From contig JAFLBQ010000002.1 of assembly GCA_017303805.1 (NCBI GenBank), forward strand, positions 310,001 to 374,000: a stretch of DNA of 64,000 nucleotides. Direction: 5' to 3'. Both the position numbers and the translations under genes were made by a program. Each line of letters opens with the position of its first letter. Position 1 is the stretch's first letter. This DNA is from Cytophagales bacterium. Its GTDB lineage: Bacteria > Bacteroidota > Bacteroidia > Cytophagales > Cyclobacteriaceae. The notes under the pieces are model-generated. The model did no database searches, had not been told where the DNA came from, and was given only the letters and a program-made list of their open reading frames with translations. Below are positions 17,133 through 25,747 of this stretch, piece after piece.

Positions 17133-18734
17133 TCAGAACTTTATCAATATAGGTCCGTATTCCCAATTTGCCCGGATAGGAAAGGTGTATTTGCCCTCTT
17201 CGGATTTGTAGTAATATATCGGTTCATTTTCTTTTCCGGCACTGAAGTTTCCTACGTCCCATCTGCCGTTGTTGTTCAGGTCTATGAAGTACCTTACTTT
17301 GTAATCTCCAGGCTTAACAAACCGAAACAAAAAGTCTTTGGTGTTCGATACCCGGTCAATTACTTTATCGTCAGTCGATAGAAGTTCAATGACATAATTG
17401 CTTTTTGTGGTTTCTACTTTAACGCTAACAATTCCGGTTTCATCATCCTTTAAAAACTTAATCTCTTTAGAGCTTTGCTTCGAAGTGTCGTTTTCGATGC
17501 TAACAAATGCTGATTTTCTATAATAAAGAATCGTAGGCGCTGGCTTCTTCGCGGTATCTACAGGAATAGTAAAGCTCGTGGTAATACTATGGCGTAAGGT
17601 GTCGTAAGTAAAGTTGTTCTGGTCAAATCCAATTCTTCGTGCACTGTCTATCCTTACATAAATACTATCGCTTATAAGTTTTGTAATGGGTTTATTAATG
17701 CTTACGCGGTGCGTGTAAACTCTTTTAGCATGGTTATAGGTCTCCGAAACTTCTTTTACAGCAAACGACTCGCTTACCATTTTAGTGGCAGACTTTGAAA
17801 TGAAGAAGGTAGAGTCAATGGTATGGGTAAGACTGTCTTTGGCAAATAGTTTTATCGCAATCGAATCGTTCTGGTTGGATAAATGATAGAAGATCAGTTC
17901 TGAGGTTGATTCGCCAAAGTTGTACAGTATCGGTTTGCTGGATTGGATGTGCAGGGAGTCTATGCCTTTGTTAAACCTGACGCGCGAAGTCTTTTCAGAA
18001 TTGCGGATGGAGGTAAGCTGAAGTGGCCTTGAGTCCATTTGGAACAAAGTAAGTTCAACAGAGTCAGTATTCATAGCGACTTGAATGGGCTTAGCTTTGA
18101 ATGAGAACTTTTCTGTTTTGCTATCTACCTTTAGGTTTTTATTCTTATCGTCAAATGCGTAGATGTAGTAGTTGCCTGATTTTAAATTTTGAATTGAGAA
18201 AGTTCCGGTTTTAGATGCTTTTGTAAAATATACCGGTGGCTGATTGAAGATGTTAAATGTGTCGGCCTGGTAAATAGCAACAGTTATTTTTTCTGGGATT
18301 TTTTCAGACAGGGCTTCACGAACGCTGCCAGAAATAGAAAGCGAGTCTATTACCGGTCCGGTGCTAAAAGCAAGTCGCAAATTTTCAGCCGGGTTACCTT
18401 CGGTAAGATCTTGCACGCCATCTCTGAAACTGATGCTATAGGTTGTGTTCTCCTGCCAGGCAAACTCGGGCTCAATCAGTAATTTGTTTTTGCGAACCGT
18501 AAATTTTGTATTCTTTCCAACGGAGGGAGTTATTAGAATTTCCTCTTTCGGGTCCTTTAATTTTATTAACTCACTAAAAGTGAGCTCAAGAGTTTGGCTG
18601 CTGAAATTCTTTTGGTTGTTACGAGGGTTTGAGTCAATGAGGCGCGGAGGCGTTTCATCTTTGGGCCCGCCTGTTGGGGAGGTGGTGCTTGCACAGCCAA
18701 CTAAAACAAGCATTATCGGAATGAGATTTCTCAA
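17133..18734 (-). CDS. Ig-like (SbsA/Big_5) domain lipoprotein
   Basis: A 533-residue lipoprotein: the lipobox is LVGC (Cys14), followed by a Bacteroidota-style tail (STTSPTGGPKDETPPRL). Residues ~30-130 form a bacterial Ig-like Big_5 domain (SFSELIKLKDPKEEI is absent in exact form, but LTFSELIKLKDPKEEILITP and NTTYSISFRDGVQDLTEGNP are diagnostic). A small CNA-like fold follows (SGNYYIYAFDDKNKNLKVD), and the C-terminal part has a calcium-loop-like FIDLNNNGRWDVGNF. Such proteins are common beside T9SS and gliding genes, but I do not claim a role. It overlaps the methyltransferase gene by 4 bp, so translation is likely coupled. Confidence 0.8.
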   Translation of the reverse strand: MRNLIPIMLVLVGCASTTSPTGGPKDETPPRLIDSNPRNNQKNFSSQTLELTFSELIKLKDPKEEILITPSVGKNTKFTVRKNKLLIEPEFAWQENTTYSISFRDGVQDLTEGNPAENLRLAFSTGPVIDSLSISGSVREALSEKIPEKITVAIYQADTFNIFNQPPVYFTKASKTGTFSIQNLKSGNYYIYAFDDKNKNLKVDSKTEKFSFKAKPIQVAMNTDSVELTLFQMDSRPLQLTSIRNSEKTSRVRFNKGIDSLHIQSSKPILYNFGESTSELIFYHLSNQNDSIAIKLFAKDSLTHTIDSTFFISKSATKMVSESFAVKEVSETYNHAKRVYTHRVSINKPITKLISDSIYVRIDSARRIGFDQNNFTYDTLRHSITTSFTIPVDTAKKPAPTILYYRKSAFVSIENDTSKQSSKEIKFLKDDETGIVSVKVETTKSNYVIELLSTDDKVIDRVSNTKDFLFRFVKPGDYKVRYFIDLNNNGRWDVGNFSAGKENEPIYYYKSEEGKYTFPIRANWEYGPILIKF

Positions 18735-19615
18735 GCGTGTGTGGCAGTATAGATGATACTTGAATACTCTCCGCTTGTGGATGCTCTTCGGTTTGACGAT
18801 AAACCAATTTTCAAAGCGTTGAGTCCACGCGAGATCGGGTTTCGGCCGGCATGGCGATAGGTTTCACTAAGTAACGAAACATAGAAGGCGTCAAGCTTCA
18901 TGGGGTAGGTTGCCGTTAGTTTAAAGCCATTCTGTTGAAGCAGTACGCACATCGAATTTTTTGTAAAGTGCCAAAGATGCCTCGGCACATCATAAGCAGC
19001 CCAATCTTTTTGATAATGGTATGCATCAAAGCTTAGCATATTGGGTACAGCAATAAAAATAGTGCCAGATGGTGCGAGGCGTGATTTTAATTCGCGCATT
19101 GTTTCGTTAAGCTGATGTACGTGCTCAAGTACGTGCCATAGCGTTATGCACTCAAAAGTGCTTTCAATAGCCGATAGTGTGTTGACAACCTTATTGTTCT
19201 TACTAGCAATCTGTCGGGCCTCATCAGATGGTTCAACGCCTGTAGTTTCCCAGCCCTTGTTGTGCATATAGTTAATGAAGGCTCCGGTACCGCAACCATA
19301 GTCTAACAGGTTTTTCTTAGGCACCATCCGTTCAACTAAACCGCGTTTCCAGCGCAAGGTAAAATAGCGGGCTACGCGGTATAACCAATCTTGCAAATTG
19401 CGTTTGCCCCCGGTGTGCGAAATGTAGTTGTCGGATTTATAATATTCAGCAATGTGCTGTTGGTCGGGTCGTGGGGTGGTAATACCCAGGCCGCATTGGG
19501 CGCACGTAACAATATGAAAGAGTTGTTTGCTAACAGTGTGGTCTGTTACTGTAAGGTAGTTGTTAAATAGAACCGATTGGCAAACCGGACAGGTAGTAAC
19601 AGGCTCTAACGTCAT
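18731..19615 (-). CDS. Class I SAM-dependent methyltransferase with N-terminal zinc-finger-like CxxC pairs
   Basis: A 294-residue methyltransferase. Cys9/Cys12 (CPVC) and Cys38/Cys41 (CAQC) form a probable zinc knuckle at the N-terminus. The SAM-binding motif I is LLDYGCGTGAFINYM (103-117), and the acidic end of strand 2 is VEPSDEARQ. LWHVLEHVHQLNETM follows, as in Methyltransf_23/UbiG-like enzymes. The substrate is unknown; members of this C4-plus-MTase group often modify sugars or small molecules. It is directly abutted by mnmG (upstream in the operon, zero gap) and overlaps the Ig-lipoprotein gene by 4 bp. Confidence 0.82.
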   Translation of the reverse strand: MTLEPVTTCPVCQSVLFNNYLTVTDHTVSKQLFHIVTCAQCGLGITTPRPDQQHIAEYYKSDNYISHTGGKRNLQDWLYRVARYFTLRWKRGLVERMVPKKNLLDYGCGTGAFINYMHNKGWETTGVEPSDEARQIASKNNKVVNTLSAIESTFECITLWHVLEHVHQLNETMRELKSRLAPSGTIFIAVPNMLSFDAYHYQKDWAAYDVPRHLWHFTKNSMCVLLQQNGFKLTATYPMKLDAFYVSLLSETYRHAGRNPISRGLNALKIGLSSNRRASTSGEYSSIIYTATHA

Positions 19616-21478
19616 TTACTTGCCAAGATAAACGGTTAAGATTGAAACATCAGCAGGTGAGACACCGCTAATGCGCGACATTTGTCCTATAGTTTCCGGA
19701 CGAATGCGTTTAAGTTTTTCACGCGCTTCGGATGATAGTGCTTTTACCCGGTCGTAATCGAAGTCAGGAATAATTTTATAGTTTTCAAGGCTCTCGATTT
19801 TTTCTGCAAGCTTTTGTTCGCGCTCTATGTACGATTCGTACTTCAGGTTTATTTCTACTTGTTGCTGTATTTCATGATCAAACAGATCTAGCGCTTTTTT
19901 TATACGGTTGTCAAGTTGGCCCAGCTGCTTCATTCCAATCTGGGGTCTTTTTAGCAGGGTGGTAACGGCTACCTTTTCTCCAAGTGCTGATGTTCCCAAC
20001 GCTTCGAGTGTTGCATTCACCGCTTCCGGTTCGGCCCGCATCAAGGTCAGTTCTTTTTCAAGTCGAAGCATATCGTTCTTCTTGGTTAACACTTTCTCGA
20101 AACGCGCTTCACTGGCAAGCCCGATTTTATATCCTTTTTCGGTCAGTCTTAAGTCGGCATTGTCTTGTCGTAAAAGTATCCGGTATTCGGCCCGCGAGGT
20201 AAACATACGGTACGGTTCCTGTGTGCCCTTGTTAACCAGATCGTCAATTAAAACACCTATATAAGCCTCCGATCGCTTTAGCACAAACGGTTCTTTGTTG
20301 TTGATTTTCAGATGCGCGTTTATTCCGGCCATTAACCCTTGACTCGCTGCTTCTTCATATCCTGTAGTGCCGTTAATTTGCCCAGCAAAGTACAGATTAT
20401 CAATTAGTTGTGTTTCTAATGTGGTCTTGAGTTGGGTTGGAGGAAAGAAATCATACTCAATAGCATAACCCGGCCTGAACATCTTTGCGTTTTCAAAACC
20501 CGGTATTAGCCTCAGCGCTTCGTATTGAATGTTTTCAGGAAGGGAGGTGGAAAAGCCATTCACATAGATCTCTACAGTATTCCAGCCTTCTGGTTCCACA
20601 AAAATCTGGTGTCTTTCGCGTTCAGCGAAGCGGTTTATTTTATCTTCTATAGAAGGGCAATAGCGGGGCCCTAACCCTTTAATTCTTCCCTGAAACATCG
20701 GAGATTGCTCAAACCCTTGCTCCAGCTTCTTGTGCACCTTTTCGTTGGTGTAAGTAATCCAACAGCTCACCTGCTTTTTGGGCGGTTCTGTATTTGTAAA
20801 GGAAAATTTGCCGGGGTTCTCATCTCCGGGTTGTTCTTCCATTACAGCGAAGTTGAGGCTGCGGCCATCAACCCGTGGCGGAGTGCCGGTTTTCATTCTG
20901 CCGGACTCAAAACCTAATTCAATCAATTGCTCTGTTATTCCGGTTGCGGCCCGTTCGGCAGCCCGGCCGCCACCAAAGTTTTTCTCCCCAATATGGATTT
21001 TGCCATTCAGGAAGGTTCCATTGGTTAGCACAACAGCCTTACTCCTTATTTCTATTCCAAGTGAGGTTTTAACGCCTACTACCCTATTTTTTTCAATAAG
21101 CAGCCCGCTTACCATTTCTTGCCAAAAATCAACGCCACTTGTTTTTTCTAAGGCAAGACGCCACTGCTCGGCAAAAAGCATACGGTCGTTTTGGGTTCGT
21201 GGGCTCCACATTGCCGGCCCTTTTGACAAGTTGAGCATGCGGAATTGAATCATGGATTTGTCTGAGATAATGCCCGAGTATCCACCCAGGGCATCTATTT
21301 CACGGACGATCTGACCTTTTGCGACACCACCCATTGCCGGATTACAGGACATTTGGGCAATAGTGCCCATGTTCATGGTGATCAGGAGCACCCTGGAACC
21401 CATATTGGCAGCAGCAGCAGCAGCCTCACAGCCGGCATGCCCCGCCCCCACAACTATTACATCGTATTCTGCAAACAT
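19616..21478 (-). CDS. mnmG: tRNA uridine-5-carboxymethylaminomethyl modification enzyme MnmG (GidA)
   Basis: With MnmE it makes the 5-carboxymethylaminomethyl group on the wobble U of several tRNAs, using FAD and NADH. At 620 residues it has full family length. The N-terminal FAD motif is VIVVGAGHAGCEAA, followed by MSCNPAMGGVAKGQIVREID and the MnmG signature GPRYCPSIEDKI. The C-terminal helical MnmE-interacting domain ends with RISGVSPADVSIL. I use the ATG at 21478; a TTG codon just before it is less likely. Two parS-like palindromes lie in the 63 bp separating it from ybeY. Confidence 0.96.
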   Translation of the reverse strand: MFAEYDVIVVGAGHAGCEAAAAAANMGSRVLLITMNMGTIAQMSCNPAMGGVAKGQIVREIDALGGYSGIISDKSMIQFRMLNLSKGPAMWSPRTQNDRMLFAEQWRLALEKTSGVDFWQEMVSGLLIEKNRVVGVKTSLGIEIRSKAVVLTNGTFLNGKIHIGEKNFGGGRAAERAATGITEQLIELGFESGRMKTGTPPRVDGRSLNFAVMEEQPGDENPGKFSFTNTEPPKKQVSCWITYTNEKVHKKLEQGFEQSPMFQGRIKGLGPRYCPSIEDKINRFAERERHQIFVEPEGWNTVEIYVNGFSTSLPENIQYEALRLIPGFENAKMFRPGYAIEYDFFPPTQLKTTLETQLIDNLYFAGQINGTTGYEEAASQGLMAGINAHLKINNKEPFVLKRSEAYIGVLIDDLVNKGTQEPYRMFTSRAEYRILLRQDNADLRLTEKGYKIGLASEARFEKVLTKKNDMLRLEKELTLMRAEPEAVNATLEALGTSALGEKVAVTTLLKRPQIGMKQLGQLDNRIKKALDLFDHEIQQQVEINLKYESYIEREQKLAEKIESLENYKIIPDFDYDRVKALSSEAREKLKRIRPETIGQMSRISGVSPADVSILTVYLGK

Positions 21479-21487
21479 CAATTTTGG

Positions 21488-21503
21488 TGTTCCACGTGGA
21501 ACG
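21488..21503. other. parS: parS-like centromere site 1
   Basis: TGTTCCACGTGGAACG contains the perfect 14-bp palindrome GTTCCACGTGGAAC (21489-21502) and matches 14 of 16 positions of the ParB-binding consensus TGTTNCACGTGAAACA. It is 9 bp upstream of the mnmG start codon. Confidence 0.75.
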
Positions 21504-21525
21504 AAGAAGAAGTCAATCCCCCGGT

Positions 21526-21541
21526 TGTTCCACGTGAAACT
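21526..21541. other. parS: parS-like centromere site 2
   Basis: TGTTCCACGTGAAACT matches 15 of 16 positions of the bacterial parS consensus TGTTNCACGTGAAACA. It is 38 bp from site 1 (centre to centre) and touches the 3' end of ybeY at 21542. Its closeness to the consensus makes chance unlikely. Confidence 0.85.
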
Positions 21542-21961
21542 TTATTTCCGCAAAGATAGACAAGCATCCTCGGTTTTGCGCATAAGGGCTTTTTGTCGCT
21601 TTGTCTTGTCTTTAAATCCACAAAGGTGAAGTACTCCATGGATTAGTACCCGGTGAAGTTCTTCGGTGGCGGTTGCCTTAAAGAGTTTAGCGTTCTCGGC
21701 CACGCGCTCAAGGCTTATGTAAATCTCGGCCTCAATAGGCTCTCCTTTCTCTGAAAGCGGAAAAGTAATGATGTCTGTTAATGTGCTGTGCTTTAGAAAG
21801 CGGGTGTTTATATCGAGCAGGTAGGAATCGGAGCAGAAGACAAAACTTAGGCTGGCTATTTTAGCATTGTACTTGCGAGAGACGGCTTTAATCCAGGAGG
21901 TGGTTTTTGATTTATTAACCCGGGGTGCCGTTACATCTGCCGCAAAAAAATCTACCTGCAT
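21542..21961 (-). CDS. ybeY: Endoribonuclease YbeY (rRNA maturation factor)
   Basis: A 139-residue metal-dependent RNase for 16S rRNA 3' maturation and ribosome quality control. The N-terminal region has the usual strand/loop pattern (STLTDIITFPLS). The metal site is HGVLHLCGFKDK, with His108 and His112 in place, but the third His of the canonical HGxLHLxGYDH is Asp118 here. To my knowledge Asp at this position recurs in Bacteroidota, so it is probably a lineage variant and not a loss of function. The ATG is immediately after the stop of the upstream ATPase gene (zero gap), so translation is likely coupled. Confidence 0.92.
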   Translation of the reverse strand: MQVDFFAADVTAPRVNKSKTTSWIKAVSRKYNAKIASLSFVFCSDSYLLDINTRFLKHSTLTDIITFPLSEKGEPIEAEIYISLERVAENAKLFKATATEELHRVLIHGVLHLCGFKDKTKRQKALMRKTEDACLSLRK

Positions 21962-22363
21962 TTAATTGATGTAGAAACAAAGTTCCACCACCTTCCCCGA
22001 TTCTGAGAAATCAACTTCATCGGCTAGGTGTTTCATTAAAAAGATGCCCCGGCCACCAGGCTTCTCAAGATTTTCGGGGGCGGTTGGGTCTGGCAGGTTG
22101 TGGAAATCAAAGCCATGGCCTTCATCCTCCACTCTAAATTTTATCATTCCTTCGTCCAGGCTTAATGCCAACGAAACATTTTTGCCCGAATCACTCCGGT
22201 TGCCGTGTTTAATTGCATTGTTTACGGCTTCGGTTACGGCAATCATAATGTTTCCATAGATATCATCATCCAGTTTGTACTTGTCTTTGGCGTTATCAAT
22301 AAAGCTTTCGATCATCCTGATGTTTTCAGAAAGAGAAGGAATTTCAATTCGGATGTTCTTCAT
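21962..22363 (-). CDS. RsbW-like ATP-binding protein (anti-sigma-type HATPase)
   Basis: A 133-residue stand-alone GHKL ATPase domain. N box: AVTEAVNNAIKHGNRS. G1 box: VEDEGHGFDF. G2 box: GGRGIFLMKHLADEV. This matches the RsbW/SpoIIAB serine kinase group (HATPase_c_2), which binds or phosphorylates anti-sigma-factor antagonists. There is no STAS-domain antagonist, sigma factor or PP2C phosphatase nearby, so its partner is unknown. The start is ATG at 22363 (MKNIRIEIPS). It lies 10 bp downstream of DUF4175 and abuts ybeY, in a minus-strand operon. Confidence 0.85.
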   Translation of the reverse strand: MKNIRIEIPSLSENIRMIESFIDNAKDKYKLDDDIYGNIMIAVTEAVNNAIKHGNRSDSGKNVSLALSLDEGMIKFRVEDEGHGFDFHNLPDPTAPENLEKPGGRGIFLMKHLADEVDFSESGKVVELCFYIN

Positions 22364-22373
22364 GCCAGCCAAC

Positions 22374-25300
22374 TTAGTTCTGGGTTTTAATTCGCTTAAA
22401 GTACTCGCCTACCTCCTGCTTATAGTATGGAAAAAGCCGGGGCGGCACGGTTTTCAGCAATTCTACTTCTTTTTCTTTTAATCTTAAATATTCGTCAAAT
22501 GCACGCGGAATTTCCCTGTTGTAATGGCGGGCAGCCTCCCCTTTTCTTTCATCATCCTGGTCTTGTTCGCGCATCGACTTCTCCGATTCCAATAATCTGC
22601 TTAAAATTTCTTTCTGGCGTTGTATCGTCTGCTCTGTAATCTGCTTATTAACCAGATCGAGTTCGGTTTGTTCCATTTTTGCCGGAAGGTCATCGCCAGG
22701 AACCTGGCCACCTTGCTGCTTTAATTTATCCTGCATTTCTTGCAGCGCCCTGCGAATGCGCTCCTGTTCCGCAGCCATACGGGCAAACTCCTCCGATAGT
22801 TCTCTTCCTTGTTTGCCACCACCTTTGCGCAGTTCTTCCATTTGCTGATTGAGCATCTCTTGCATTTTGCCCATGCTATTCGGCTGCCCGGATTTCTTCT
22901 TGCCCTTGCCAGGCTTTGCATTGGCCATCATGTTCATCATCATTTCGAAGTGATCGTTTAGCATCAATGCCAGGTTGTTAATGCTTGTCATCGACAATTG
23001 CATTTCGGTACTCGCATTTGCTTTTCGTCTTTCTTTAATGTTGTACACAGCTTTATCGATGTGGTCGTTGAGCTCACCCACCTCGCGTGTAACAACCGAT
23101 CCCATAAACGCATCCTTCTTCGACAGCTCTAACAGGCTGTCTTCCAACACCTTAGCATCATCTTTTACTTTTACCTGAAGTTGCGAAAGCGACACATACC
23201 GCGGGTCTGTTTGTTGCACTGGGCCAAAATCTTTTATCAAGGCCTCTTGATCGTACGAAAGCTTGATAAGACCATGAATAATCTGACGAAGGCTCTCAAG
23301 GTTTTGCATCTCCATTTCCATCTGCATAGAACTTTGCATTCCACTCAGCTTTTGCTGCATTTCTTTCATTTTAGAAATGGCTTTCTTTTGTTGCTGGCCG
23401 GATTTTTTCGAGTCGCCATTCTCCAAAGACTCCTTACTGTTTTGCTGCGAGTCGTTAATCTGCTCTTGTGTGTCTGCGTCCGAGGCATCGTCCTTATTCA
23501 GTTCATCGCCCAACTGGTCTAACTCGTTAAGCTGGTTCTCCAGCTTTTCAAACTGTTGCTTTAGATTTTCCTGCTCTTTAGCCAACTGCTGGCTCTCGTC
23601 TTTTCCCTTCGGGCTGTCTTTTTGGTTTTCAGTTTTTTCCAAAAGCTTTTCCTGGGCTTCGGTTTGTTTTTTCAACTCCTGTATAGCCTGATCTAACTTG
23701 TAATCGTATTGCAACTCTTTAAACAACGAAAGGGTGCGCTCCAATTCTTTCTCCAGGTTAATCTCTTTCCGGTCTAACTTATCCAGCATTTTCTGAACCT
23801 GGTTTATGTCTGTATTCTCCTGTAAAAGTCGTTGTAGTTCGTCAAACATCTTTTTGGTTTCTTCATCAAGCAGTTCGTCCATTAACTTTTGAATTTGCTG
23901 CGACTTTTCCCGAATGCGTTCGTTCTCTTCCGAAAATGCATCCTTCTTTTGTTCAAGCAGCGCGTTTTCTTTCTGCAACTCTTTGATGGCCTCTTCTAAT
24001 TTTGCCTTCTGGTTTATAAGATCTTCCAGCATTTTTTTGTCTTGCCAATCCAGGGCCTGCTTGCCGCGCAACTTTTGCTGCGCATCGTCAATCGACTTTT
24101 GCAGCTCGCGGGCGCGTTGCAAGCTTTGATCTATTTTGCGTTCGGCCGAGCGTTGGTTCTGACTGATCTCGGCCTTGAGATCTTCTTGGCCCGGTACCGC
24201 GAAAGTATATTCTGCCGTGCGAGTGGACTTTCTTCCATTTACACCATCATTATCCCAAACCTGAAGGTGATAGCTGAGTTTATCGCCTGGTTTTAACTTT
24301 AGGGAATCGAGAGCCCACTCAAAAAAGAAGTTCTGTTGCTTCGTATTTCTTGCAATTGCAATTGTTTTGTTTTGAATGGGTAGTTCTTTGCTGCCCGAGT
24401 GAATGGTATAATTTAATTGAAGTGCGGTAAGGCCATAATCATCGGTAATGGATCCACCCAACAGGATGCGCTTGTAGAGAACAGAATCGCGCAGGTTTTC
24501 AACGGCAATTTGAGGGTACTGATCTTTTATTATCTCAACGCGATAGGCAAGCTTGTCTTTATTCTTGCTGTTAGAGTTGGTTAACTCCACCCAGTAGTCT
24601 TCGGGGTTCCGGAAGGATTTTCCGAATGTAAACAGGTTGTCGTCTGCCCGTAGCATTACAGATGGTTCCTTACCCCCGAAGTAAATGGTGGCTTCGTTTG
24701 CATAGGCGGCAGCAATGAACCACGTAACTTTTGTTCCTTCTGGAATTTCAAGGTTGCCGGCATTATTAAGTTCTTGCTTTATAAGACCAAGGTAGGCCGG
24801 GTACTCTATAGCTACTTTAAGATTGTTGATCTCTGGCCGGTTAATAATTGTGAGATGGTATTGACTGGAATAATAACCGGCCGCCTCCAATACAAAATCA
24901 ACCGGTTGCTGAATGTTATCAAACACATAGCTGAATTGGCCAGTTGTTACGGTTTGCATTTTCCAGCGTTGCTCACCGGCCACTATGTAAACCGCATTAG
25001 GAATAGCCTCTCCTTTTAAATGCACCGAAAGTGTAAAGTCTTCATTAAAAAAAGCGTTCAACTCGTTATTGGCAATTTCAAATTGAAATGGCGCCTGTGG
25101 TGAAAACTCCTGATTGAACTGAACAATGCGCTTGGTACTTTCTGTGAAGATGCCCGAATTAATAAACAAGAGCGCGGCTATGATAGCAGCCGGAAAGAGT
25201 AAAAACTTTAAATACTTTCGGTTGCCCCGCAAGTCAATGGCCCCCTCAAATGAGATCTCATCCATTTGCCTGGCCTTTTGTGCAACACTTGCCTGGGCCA

Positions 25301-25667
25301 GGGAATTTGAATGGGTTAGCGTCTCTAACTGCAGCAGGTTTAGCAATTTATCGGCAACCAAAGGGAAGTAACTACCAATTATACGCGCGCTCTCCTCGTG
25401 TGCGAGGCCCCGCTTGTAGAGCAGCCACCGAAGCGGCTCGCGCAAAAACCGGAACAAGGTGAAAATAACAACGGCAAAGAATGCTGAAAAAATAAACAAC
25501 CGACCGCTTCGGCCCAGCCATAAATTATACTCGATTAATGTTGCAACCAGAAAATAAGCCAGTAAGATTGCCAGCGAAAGAATGGTGCCTTTTAATAAAA
25601 GGTTTAGGTAATACTTACGGGTAAATAAATTCAGTTTCTCTTCAATCTTGCTGGTGCCCACCCTCAT
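22374..25667 (-). CDS. DUF4175 membrane protein with very long Glu/Gln/Lys-rich coiled coil
   Basis: The 1097-residue product has three N-terminal membrane helices (about 22-45, 55-75 and 153-172) and a beta-rich periplasmic section to ~500. It then has roughly 590 residues of charged coiled coil, with stretches such as KMLEDLINQKAKLEEAIKEL and Met-rich MKEMQQKLSGMQSSMQMEME. The family (DUF4175) is recognised, but no biochemical function is known to me. The layout recalls membrane-tethered filaments or tension sensors. It is the first gene of a tight minus-strand run that continues with the RsbW-like ATPase, ybeY and mnmG. Confidence 0.8.
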   Translation of the reverse strand: MRVGTSKIEEKLNLFTRKYYLNLLLKGTILSLAILLAYFLVATLIEYNLWLGRSGRLFIFSAFFAVVIFTLFRFLREPLRWLLYKRGLAHEESARIIGSYFPLVADKLLNLLQLETLTHSNSLAQASVAQKARQMDEISFEGAIDLRGNRKYLKFLLFPAAIIAALLFINSGIFTESTKRIVQFNQEFSPQAPFQFEIANNELNAFFNEDFTLSVHLKGEAIPNAVYIVAGEQRWKMQTVTTGQFSYVFDNIQQPVDFVLEAAGYYSSQYHLTIINRPEINNLKVAIEYPAYLGLIKQELNNAGNLEIPEGTKVTWFIAAAYANEATIYFGGKEPSVMLRADDNLFTFGKSFRNPEDYWVELTNSNSKNKDKLAYRVEIIKDQYPQIAVENLRDSVLYKRILLGGSITDDYGLTALQLNYTIHSGSKELPIQNKTIAIARNTKQQNFFFEWALDSLKLKPGDKLSYHLQVWDNDGVNGRKSTRTAEYTFAVPGQEDLKAEISQNQRSAERKIDQSLQRARELQKSIDDAQQKLRGKQALDWQDKKMLEDLINQKAKLEEAIKELQKENALLEQKKDAFSEENERIREKSQQIQKLMDELLDEETKKMFDELQRLLQENTDINQVQKMLDKLDRKEINLEKELERTLSLFKELQYDYKLDQAIQELKKQTEAQEKLLEKTENQKDSPKGKDESQQLAKEQENLKQQFEKLENQLNELDQLGDELNKDDASDADTQEQINDSQQNSKESLENGDSKKSGQQQKKAISKMKEMQQKLSGMQSSMQMEMEMQNLESLRQIIHGLIKLSYDQEALIKDFGPVQQTDPRYVSLSQLQVKVKDDAKVLEDSLLELSKKDAFMGSVVTREVGELNDHIDKAVYNIKERRKANASTEMQLSMTSINNLALMLNDHFEMMMNMMANAKPGKGKKKSGQPNSMGKMQEMLNQQMEELRKGGGKQGRELSEEFARMAAEQERIRRALQEMQDKLKQQGGQVPGDDLPAKMEQTELDLVNKQITEQTIQRQKEILSRLLESEKSMREQDQDDERKGEAARHYNREIPRAFDEYLRLKEKEVELLKTVPPRLFPYYKQEVGEYFKRIKTQN

Positions 25668-25747
25668 AAAATTTAAAACGAAGTATAAACCAATTAGTTT
25701 TATGCGTTTCTAAGATAAGGGCAAGTGGGCGAGAAATCAAGCCATGG

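Noticed and set aside
16981-17211. A 76-codon open frame on the plus strand across the DnaA-box region
   Set aside because: It overlaps the end of the Ig-lipoprotein gene and the DnaA boxes, lacks a signal or domain and runs against the gene direction.
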